NCBI GenBank assembly: GCA_900772695.1
Contig: CAAGRO010000395.1
Coordinates: 1 to 11,283, forward strand
DNA: 11,283 bases
Direction: 5' to 3'
From: an uncultured Oribacterium sp.
GTDB lineage: Bacteria; Bacillota; Clostridia; Lachnospirales; Lachnospiraceae
Shown: piece after piece, positions 5,852 to 11,283 of the stretch
Position numbering within the stretch: the stretch's first letter is position 1
Layout of the letters: each line of letters opens with the position of its first letter
Notes under the pieces: generated by a model
What the model was told of the DNA's origin: nothing
The model's input: the letters and a program-made list of their open reading frames with translations, nothing else
The model's database searches: none
Program-made: the position numbers and the translations under genes

Positions 5852-7930
5852 TTATACGCATTCGGTATCGTCAAGCTCCGGCGTATCCTTTTTTCCGCTC
5901 ATGTCCGGTGCCACATAGCGTGCGCATGCCTCCTCGAAGGAAACCCTCTCTTCGGTCTTACGCACATCCTTCGCCAGCTTCTCCGCCTGCACGTCGATCA
6001 TCGATTCCTGTGTATCCGCCACGGTCTCCTCCGGATGCTGGATCCGGTGGAGGATCTCCATGAATTCCTTACCGGTGATGGTCTCCCGCTCGATCAGGAA
6101 CGCAGCGATCTGGTCCAGTGCCTCACGGTTTTCGCGAAGGATACGCTTCGCCTCCTCGTAGCAGGACTTCAGTACCTGCATCACCTCCTGGTCGACGGCC
6201 GTCGCGGTATCGTCACCACAGTTCATCACCGTACGCCCGGTATTGAGATACAGGGACTCCTGGCTCTCGAGGCCCATCAGTCCGAAGCGCTCCGACATAC
6301 CATACTGTGTCACCATCGCACGCGCCAGCTTCGTCGCCTTCTCGATATCGTTGGCCGCGCCGGTTGTCACTGTATCAAACACGATTTCCTCCGCTGCACG
6401 ACCGGCCAGAAAGGTCACCAGCATCGCATGAAGCTCTGCCTTCGTGTTCAGATACTTCTCTTCCTCCGGCACCTGCATCACATAGCCGAGTGCACCCATG
6501 GTACGTGGTACGATGGTGATCTTCTGTACCGGCTCCGCATCCTTCTGAATCGCGGAAACCAGTGCATGTCCGACCTCATGGTAGGAAACGATACGACGCT
6601 CCTCCTGACTGAGGATACGGTCCTTCTTCTCCTTACCGACGAGCACGACCTCGACCGCCTCGAAAAGATCCGCCTGGGATACCTTCTTACGGCCATGCTT
6701 AACCGCCGTGATGGCTGCCTCGTTCATCATGTTTGCGAGGTCTGCACCGACTGCACCGGAGGTCGCCAGTGCGATCTCGTTGAAATCGACAGAATCATCC
6801 AGCTGCACATCCCGTGCATGCACCTTCAGAATATTGACACGACCCTTGAGGTCCGGCTTTTCCACGACGATACGACGGTCGAAACGGCCCGGACGCAGCA
6901 GTGCCGGATCGAGAATCTCCGGACGGTTCGTCGCACCCATGACCATGATGCCCTTCGAGGCATCGAAGCCATCCATCTCGGACAACAGCTGATTCAGGGT
7001 CTGCTCGCGCTCCTCGTTTCCACCGAAGCGGGTATCTCTCGTCTTACCGATGGCGTCGATCTCGTCGATGAAGATGATACACGGTGCCGACTGCGTCGCC
7101 TGCTTAAACAGATCACGCACACGGCTCGCACCGACGCCGACGAACATCTCGACGAAATCCGAACCGGACAGACTGTAAAACGGCACCTGTGCCTCGCCGG
7201 CCACCGCCTTCGCAAGTAAGGTCTTACCGGTTCCAGGAGGGCCCACCAGCAGGGCACCCTTCGGGAGCTTCGCACCGATGGCCGTATACTTCGTCGGATT
7301 ATGCAGGAAGTCGACGATCTCGATCAGCGACTCCTTCGCCTCGTCCTCACCGGCCACATCCTTGAAGGTGACACCGGTCTCCTTCTGCATATACATCTTC
7401 GCGGTCGACTTGCCGACACCCATGATACCGCCGTTCCCGTTCCCCATGCGGCGCATGGTCATGTTCATGACGACGAAGATCAGAACGAACGGGAGGACGA
7501 TGCTGATGAGGGCCTCCATGATAAATCCGGAATTGTCCGGTTTCTTCTTATAGATGACGACCCCATGCTCCAGCATACGGTCCACGAGCTTCTGCGCGTC
7601 TGCACCGACCGGCACGACATAGTAGCGGACATCCACCTGATTCAGGTACGGACTGTACTCTCCGGCGCTGTCCGACGGCATCGACGCCCCCTCCTTCGGG
7701 ATGATCGTGATATCACTGTCGCCCCACTCCACCTTCTGGACCTGATCACGGTCGACCATCGTCACAAACTCAGTATAGCTGATCTCCTGCGTCACGCCTG
7801 TGACAAACGCGCCACGGATCAGCGTATATACGAAAAAGGTGATGACCGCAGCGATGATCAGAATCATAAACGTCTGACCCGAATGCCGGAAGCCTCTGCC
7901 GTCGTTCCCCTGGTTGTTATTATTCTCCAT
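5852..7930 (-). CDS. ftsH: ATP-dependent zinc metalloprotease FtsH
   Basis: Hexameric membrane AAA+ protease that unfolds and degrades misfolded or unassembled membrane proteins and some regulators, with its catalytic parts in the cytosol. In 692 residues: transmembrane helix 1 (about 21-38), the extracytoplasmic FtsH domain (about 45-135), transmembrane helix 2 (about 138-157), AAA+ domain with Walker A GPPGTGKT (230-237), Walker B IIFIDE (285-290) and the second region of homology with the GATNRPEILDPALLRPGRFD block (332-351), then the M41 protease domain with zinc ligands HEVGH (451-455) and the third ligand Asp in GAANDIEKAT (D528). The tail after about 640 is charged and variable. GGAG lies six bases before the ATG. 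The gene is monocistronic, with its own promoter (8003-8031) and terminator, and is not beside hpt-tilS as in many Firmicutes. All catalytic residues are present. Confidence 0.98.
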   Translation of the reverse strand: MENNNNQGNDGRGFRHSGQTFMILIIAAVITFFVYTLIRGAFVTGVTQEISYTEFVTMVDRDQVQKVEWGDSDITIIPKEGASMPSDSAGEYSPYLNQVDVRYYVVPVGADAQKLVDRMLEHGVVIYKKKPDNSGFIMEALISIVLPFVLIFVVMNMTMRRMGNGNGGIMGVGKSTAKMYMQKETGVTFKDVAGEDEAKESLIEIVDFLHNPTKYTAIGAKLPKGALLVGPPGTGKTLLAKAVAGEAQVPFYSLSGSDFVEMFVGVGASRVRDLFKQATQSAPCIIFIDEIDAIGKTRDTRFGGNEEREQTLNQLLSEMDGFDASKGIMVMGATNRPEILDPALLRPGRFDRRIVVEKPDLKGRVNILKVHARDVQLDDSVDFNEIALATSGAVGADLANMMNEAAITAVKHGRKKVSQADLFEAVEVVLVGKEKKDRILSQEERRIVSYHEVGHALVSAIQKDAEPVQKITIVPRTMGALGYVMQVPEEEKYLNTKAELHAMLVTFLAGRAAEEIVFDTVTTGAANDIEKATKLARAMVTQYGMSERFGLMGLESQESLYLNTGRTVMNCGDDTATAVDQEVMQVLKSCYEEAKRILRENREALDQIAAFLIERETITGKEFMEILHRIQHPEETVADTQESMIDVQAEKLAKDVRKTEERVSFEEACARYVAPDMSGKKDTPELDDTECV

Positions 7931-7996
7931 TTAGTTCTCCATTTCCTGCCCACCGGAATCTCGCCCATCCGGATGGCTCACTGCATTTTTGCAGTA
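7931..7996 (-). promoter_or_regulatory. ftsH leader with a 5' hairpin, palindrome and three-codon minigene
   Basis: The predicted leader of about 66 bases starts with a compact hairpin (7980-7985 with 7990-7995, minus strand ACTGCA-AAAA-TGCAGT) at or within a base or two of the expected transcript end. Next is the perfect 12-base palindrome CCATCCGGATGG (7965-7976). Immediately before the ftsH ATG lies ATG GAG AAC TAA (7942-7931), a Met-Glu-Asn-stop minigene whose GGAG serves as the ftsH ribosome site. A 5'-terminal hairpin can stabilise mRNA and the palindrome could be an operator; both roles are inferred. Confidence 0.45.
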
Positions 7997-8002
7997 ACCA
8001 TA

Positions 8003-8031
8003 ATTATACGGAAGCCCACCCTCAAAATCAA
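8003..8031 (-). promoter_or_regulatory. Sigma-A-type promoter of ftsH
   Basis: On the minus strand a consensus -10 TATAAT (8008-8003) follows TTGATT (8031-8026, 4 of 6 to TTGACA) with the ideal 17-base spacer. Transcription should start near 7996, about 66 bases ahead of the ftsH ATG. This is the best promoter in the window. Confidence 0.8.
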
Positions 8032-8097
8032 GATTCCCTGCATGTTCCATTCACAAAACATAACCGTCACGGTTCATTCGGAGCCAGTATCCGTCAG

Positions 8098-8324
8098 GTC
8101 CCCCGAAGGACTGCCGGCAGAACCCATACGGAGAGGTCGTGAATAAATCAAAATCGACCCCTTAGAACCAGTTGGAGTAATTTTTCCTTAGCACCCTCTG
8201 CAACACGGAGTTTCCATAAAAGGAAACTCAGTCGTTTGCAGAGGGCCTACTGGTTCTTAGGGGTCGATTTTAGATTTTTCCGACCTCGGAGTACTGTGGT
8301 TCTGCCGGCAGCCCTTCGGGGGTC
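8098..8324. repeat. 227-bp nested long inverted repeat, MITE-like or structural element
   Basis: Three nested stems share one axis. Outer arms 8098-8124 and 8298-8324 match at 25 of 27 positions, and each contains the palindrome CTGCCGGCAG. Middle arms 8150-8172 and 8249-8271 match at 22 of 23, beginning AAAATCGACCCC. The bases between outer and middle arms still share GAGGTCG. The inner hairpin has a 10-bp stem (8194-8203 with 8236-8245), a small internal loop and an 8-bp GAGTTTCC/GGAAACTC stem (8208-8215 with 8222-8229) with a six-base loop. An 18-base excess on the left (around 8173-8193) is the main asymmetry. T-rich runs follow the middle stem on both strands (plus ATTTTAGATTTTT; minus TTTTGATTTATT), so it could end transcription both ways. 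It has no coding sequence. It begins 10 bases past the DUF1015 stop codon and ends 66 bases from the ftsH -35. Whether it is a mobile repeat or a local terminator needs a copy count in the genome. Confidence 0.85.
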
Positions 8325-8334
8325 TAATGAAAGG

Positions 8335-9624
8335 TCATCGTTCGATTTCGTGAATGAAAATACCGGAGCGAAGCTTCGGCTCAAACCAGGTGGACTTCGG
8401 TGGCATCAGCAGATGATGATCCGCGACATCGAGGAGTTCCGTAATCGCCGTCGGGTGCATCGCAAACGCGACCGCCGGGCCGAGCTCCTCGAGGCTGCCT
8501 TCCATCGCATGCGCATAGGTATGCTGACTCACGCGCTTCTCCAGCTCCCGAAGTCCCCGGATCCCACCGACGAACTCGATACGCTTATCCGTACGCGGAT
8601 CCCCGATCCCCAGCAGCGGTCCGAGAACCGTATCCTGTAGAAGCGATACATCCAGTGCCTTGACCGGATCGATGGAACGCGCCGACAGCAGCTCCGCCCG
8701 TGCGCGGAGCAGGAACCACTCCCCGCCGAGATACATGCAGATCTCCCCCTTCACCTTCGGCGAAATCGGCTGTGTCAGATGGAACACCTGAAAATCCTCC
8801 TCGATGGAGAACATGAAATCCTCCGGATCCATCCCATGAAGATCCTTGACGACACGGTTGTAATCCATGATCTTCAGCTCCTTATCCGGAAACAGCACCG
8901 ACAGGAAGTAGTTGAACTCCTCCGAACCATCATAGTCCGGATGCGCCTCCCGACGCCGAAGACCGACCTTGACCGCGCTCGCCGCGCGATGATGTCCATC
9001 CGCGATGTAGGTCGCCGGCACCTTCTCGAAAAGTCCCTCCAGCGCCGCTACCCGCTCGCTGTCCGCGATTCTCCACACCCGATGACCGACACCATCATCC
9101 GCCACGAAATCATAGAGCGCCGTTTCCTTCTTTACCTCCTCCACGATCGCCTGGATCCCGGCATGCGCACGATAGGCGAGGAAGATCGGCCCCGTCTGCG
9201 CCGAGCAGGTATCCACATGACGGATACGATCCTGCTCCTTCTCCTCCACCGTATTCTCATGCTTCTTACAGATTCCGTTCAGATAATCATCGATCGAGCT
9301 GAGCGCGACGATACCGGTCTGTGCCCGTCCCTCCATCGTCAGCTCATAGATGTAGTAGCAGGCGCTCGTTTCACGTACGAAGGTCCCATCTGCAATCTCT
9401 GCCTGCAGCATATCCGACGCCTTCCGGTACACCTCCGGTGCATACATATCCTGCGTCTCCGGGAACTGGGTTTCCGGTCGGTCAATGTTTAAGAAGGAAA
9501 GCGGATGGCCAGCCACCGCTTCACGTGCCTCCGCACGGGAATATACATCATATGGAAGTGCTGCCACCTCCCGAACGCACGCGGCGTCCGGACGGATCGC
9601 TCTGAAAGGTTTAACGGTTGCCAT
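8335..9624 (-). CDS. DUF1015 family protein
   Basis: A 429-residue conserved protein of unknown biochemical function, with no signal peptide or membrane segment, so probably cytosolic. The family hallmarks are visible: an N-terminal FRAIRP...LPYDVYS block (7-29), NIDRPE (46-51), KKHENTVEEKEQDRIRH (120-136), IADGHHRAASA (207-217, the signature of the family) and YNRVVKDL (255-262). The invariant His/Arg/Asp/Glu residues suggest an enzyme, but the reaction is not established to my knowledge. In many Clostridia a DUF1015 gene lies beside serine biosynthesis genes; here it stands between ftsH and hppA. The start at 9624 is certain: GGAGG ends five bases upstream. The open frame continues 19 codons further up but through the structured leader. 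Its stop is 10 bases from the long inverted repeat. Confidence 0.88.
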   Translation of the reverse strand: MATVKPFRAIRPDAACVREVAALPYDVYSRAEAREAVAGHPLSFLNIDRPETQFPETQDMYAPEVYRKASDMLQAEIADGTFVRETSACYYIYELTMEGRAQTGIVALSSIDDYLNGICKKHENTVEEKEQDRIRHVDTCSAQTGPIFLAYRAHAGIQAIVEEVKKETALYDFVADDGVGHRVWRIADSERVAALEGLFEKVPATYIADGHHRAASAVKVGLRRREAHPDYDGSEEFNYFLSVLFPDKELKIMDYNRVVKDLHGMDPEDFMFSIEEDFQVFHLTQPISPKVKGEICMYLGGEWFLLRARAELLSARSIDPVKALDVSLLQDTVLGPLLGIGDPRTDKRIEFVGGIRGLRELEKRVSQHTYAHAMEGSLEELGPAVAFAMHPTAITELLDVADHHLLMPPKSTWFEPKLRSGIFIHEIER

Positions 9625-9653
9625 AAACTCCTCCTTCGGTCTCTCTACCTTAA

Positions 9654-9710
9654 GATATCTGTCCGCCCCACCGGCATTCACTGCATGCCGATGCAGAACT
9701 GACAGATATC
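9654..9710 (-). promoter_or_regulatory. Structured leader of the DUF1015 gene with mutually exclusive hairpins
   Basis: A perfect 10-bp closing stem (9654-9663 GATATCTGTC with 9701-9710 GACAGATATC) encloses 37 bases. Inside, two hairpins compete for the same bases: CTGCAT-GCCG-ATGCAG (9681-9696) and CGGCAT...ATGCCG (9672-9677 with 9685-9690). The structure ends 20 bases before the GGAGG site of the DUF1015 gene. It is not a terminator because no T-tract follows. The layout is riboswitch- or protein-binding-leader-like, but I match it to no known riboswitch class. I see no convincing promoter just upstream, so the RNA may come from hppA read-through. Confidence 0.45.
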
Positions 9711-9747
9711 CGCTTTAATTTCGTATTCTGTTTCTGTTTTACAGACA

Positions 9748-9780
9748 TTTCATTCGTACAGCTGCGAATGAAACATGTTT
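9748..9780. other. Hairpin and palindrome after hppA
   Basis: A 9-bp stem (9748-9756 TTTCATTCG with 9765-9773 CGAATGAAA) with an eight-base loop starts 15 bases past the hppA stop codon and partly overlaps the perfect palindrome AAACATGTTT (9771-9780). On the minus strand the following bases are TGTCTGTAAAACAG rather than a T-tract, so termination would be weak or absent. Read-through into the DUF1015 gene is therefore plausible. Confidence 0.4.
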
Positions 9781-9787
9781 AAATATA

Positions 9788-11283
9788 TTACAGGAGGCCG
9801 CCGATGGCAACAAAGAGCGGTGCAAATACCAGTGAAATCACCGTCATCAGCTTGATCAGGATATTGATGGACGGTCCGGAGGTATCCTTGAACGGATCAC
9901 CGACGGTATCACCGACCACGGCCGCCTTATGCGCTTCACTGCCCTTGCCGCCGTTGTGCCCCTCCTCGATATACTTCTTTGCATTATCCCATGCACCACC
10001 GGAGTTCGACATGAAGATCGCCAGCATCACACCGGATACGAGCGCACCCGCGAGCAGTCCGCCGAGCGCATCCGCGCCGAGTACGATACCGACTGCCAGT
10101 GGCGCTGCGACCGCCAGCACACCCGGCAGGATCATCTCACGCAGCGCAGCGGTCGTAGAGATCGCAACGCAGGACTTGTAGTCCGGGCGGGACGTACCAG
10201 CCATGATGCCAGCGTCTGCATGGAACTGACGACGTACCTCCTCGATCATGGAGTACGCGGCCTTCGATACCGAGCTCATCGTAAATGCACTGAAGAGGAA
10301 CGGCAGCATGCCACCGATGAGGATACCGATGGTGACGCGGGTATCGAGGATATTGATCTCCTCGAGGCCGACCGCGCTGGCATAGGAAACAAACAGCGCA
10401 AGTGCGGTCAATGCAGCCGAACCGATGGCGAAGCCCTTTCCCATCGCCGCTGTCGTGTTTCCGACAGCATCCAGCTTGTCGGTGATATTTCGTACGGATT
10501 CATCCAGTCCGGACATCTCGGCGATACCGCCGGCATTGTCCGCGATCGGACCATAGGCATCGACCGCGACGGTCACGCCGGTCGTCGACAGCATGCCGAC
10601 CGCTGCCAGTGCGATACCGTAGAGGCCCATGCACTGGAAGGAGATGAATACGCCGAGGCAGATCAGCAGGATCGGAAGTGCCGTGGAGCGCATGCCGACC
10701 GCGAGCCCGGCGATGACATTCGTACCGGAGCCCGTCTCCGATTCCTGCGCAATCTCCTGCACCGGATGATAATCACCCGAGGTATAGAACTCGGTGATCG
10801 TTCCGATCAGCACACCGACGACGAGGCCCGCGATGACCGCGATCGCCGCCTGGAAGCTGTGGAACACGAGCTGGCTTCCTGCGACCGACACGATCATCAC
10901 GATCGCGCTGGCGATATAGGTTGCCCGGTTCAGTGCCTTATGCGGATTGCCATCCTCGCCACCGCCCACGAAGAGCGAACCGATGATCGCCGCCGCCAGT
11001 CCGCAGCCGGAAATGATCAGCGGATACAGTACACCGGCACCGTTCTCGAAACCGCCGGCCACCCCGAGAGTGAGGGCCGATACCAGTGCCCCGACGTAGG
11101 ACTCGAACAGGTCTGCGCCCATACCTGCGACGTCGCCGACATTGTCCCCGACATTATCTGCGATGACCGCCGGGTTACGCGGGTCGTCCTCCGGGATACC
11201 GGCCTCGACCTTACCGACGAGATCCGCACCGACATCCGCGGCCTTCGTATAGATACCGCCGCCGACACGTGCGAAGAGGGCGA
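9788..11283 (-). CDS. hppA: Membrane-bound pyrophosphatase, ion-pumping, 5' end outside the window
   Basis: Polytopic membrane enzyme that couples pyrophosphate hydrolysis to cation pumping. The C-terminal 497 residues are visible, about 70 percent of a normal protein; the start lies beyond the right edge. The pyrophosphate-binding signature DVGADLVGKVE is encoded at 11236-11204, followed by DNVGDNVGDVAG (11158-11123), and the later VDAYGPIADNAGG and GDTVGDPFKDTSGP acidic motifs are intact. The K+-site motif reads GNTTAAMGKG, with Ala (10450-10448) rather than Lys, the mark of K+-dependent enzymes. GADLFES places a Glu (11104-11102) three residues after the Asp, as in Na+-pumping members such as the Thermotoga enzyme. 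By family rules this is probably a K+-dependent Na+ (or Na+/H+) pump. Many Gly/Ala-rich hydrophobic helices run to the end, IGGLL. The DUF1015 gene lies downstream on the same strand. Confidence 0.96.
   Translation of the reverse strand, partial: ALFARVGGGIYTKAADVGADLVGKVEAGIPEDDPRNPAVIADNVGDNVGDVAGMGADLFESYVGALVSALTLGVAGGFENGAGVLYPLIISGCGLAAAIIGSLFVGGGEDGNPHKALNRATYIASAIVMIVSVAGSQLVFHSFQAAIAVIAGLVVGVLIGTITEFYTSGDYHPVQEIAQESETGSGTNVIAGLAVGMRSTALPILLICLGVFISFQCMGLYGIALAAVGMLSTTGVTVAVDAYGPIADNAGGIAEMSGLDESVRNITDKLDAVGNTTAAMGKGFAIGSAALTALALFVSYASAVGLEEINILDTRVTIGILIGGMLPFLFSAFTMSSVSKAAYSMIEEVRRQFHADAGIMAGTSRPDYKSCVAISTTAALREMILPGVLAVAAPLAVGIVLGADALGGLLAGALVSGVMLAIFMSNSGGAWDNAKKYIEEGHNGGKGSEAHKAAVVGDTVGDPFKDTSGPSINILIKLMTVISLVFAPLFVAIGGLL

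Noticed and set aside
5804..7219. Long plus-strand open frame of 471 codons opposite ftsH
   Set aside because: It is the mirror of ftsH codon bias in GC-rich DNA. The protein is Leu/His/Arg-rich with no family resemblance, and there is no promoter or ribosome site that competes with the certain FtsH reading.
7301..8146. Plus-strand open frame running from inside ftsH toward the inverted repeat
   Set aside because: Most of it is antisense to the N-terminal half of FtsH, and the remainder crosses the ftsH promoter and the arm of the repeat. No coding signature.
8098..8324. CRISPR array or retron at the inverted repeat
   Set aside because: There is a single symmetrical structure with no direct repeats at regular spacing, no cas genes and no reverse transcriptase nearby.
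9625..9681. N-terminal extension of the DUF1015 protein by 19 residues
   Set aside because: The ATG at 9624 has a perfect GGAGG at five bases and begins with the family's usual N-terminus. The extension would translate through the structured leader.
9804..10181. Plus-strand open frame with an AGGAGG site six bases before its ATG
   Set aside because: The ribosome site is real by sequence but arises from the Gly-Gly-Leu-Leu codons of hppA read backwards. The 125-residue product is Ser/Pro/Ala-rich low complexity and lies wholly antisense to hppA.

Overview
The window reads as ordinary chromosome of a Gram-positive, Firmicutes-type anaerobe, most likely class Clostridia and perhaps Lachnospiraceae-like. 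The evidence is a scpA-scpB pair, strong AGGAGG-type ribosome sites, a MocR-like type Ic aspartate aminotransferase, a clostridial-style dUTPase, a DUF1015 protein and a membrane pyrophosphatase, all in fairly GC-rich DNA. The taxonomy is inference from gene families, not from a marker gene. All recognisable genes but one lie on the minus strand. I found no tRNA, rRNA, CRISPR array, transposase or phage gene.

Layout from left to right: a PLP aminotransferase (14-1357) with its own promoter, which overlaps the terminator of the next unit. A five-gene minus-strand operon (5305 down to 1569) follows, in transcription order: membrane-anchored metallophosphoesterase, scpA, scpB, dut, TPR lipoprotein. 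The first three genes overlap and are probably translationally coupled. A small plus-strand Cro/C1-type regulator (5487-5744) is divergent from this operon. Then comes monocistronic ftsH (5852-7930) with a good sigma-A promoter and a 12-bp stem terminator. Next is a 404-base intergenic stretch (7931-8334) holding the ftsH leader and promoter and a 227-bp nested inverted repeat. A DUF1015 gene (8335-9624) has a structured leader, and a membrane pyrophosphatase gene (9788 to the window edge) is cut off at its 5' end.

Functionally the window mixes chromosome segregation (ScpAB), nucleotide-pool hygiene (Dut), membrane protein quality control (FtsH), ion energetics (HppA, with residues typical of a K+-dependent, Na+-pumping enzyme) and amino-acid metabolism. 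The genes are housekeeping. The unexplained structure is between them: the nested inverted repeat at 8098-8324, the leader with competing hairpins at 9654-9710, and the terminator whose loop coincides with a candidate -35 box at 1401-1439. I see no convincing new multi-gene system here.
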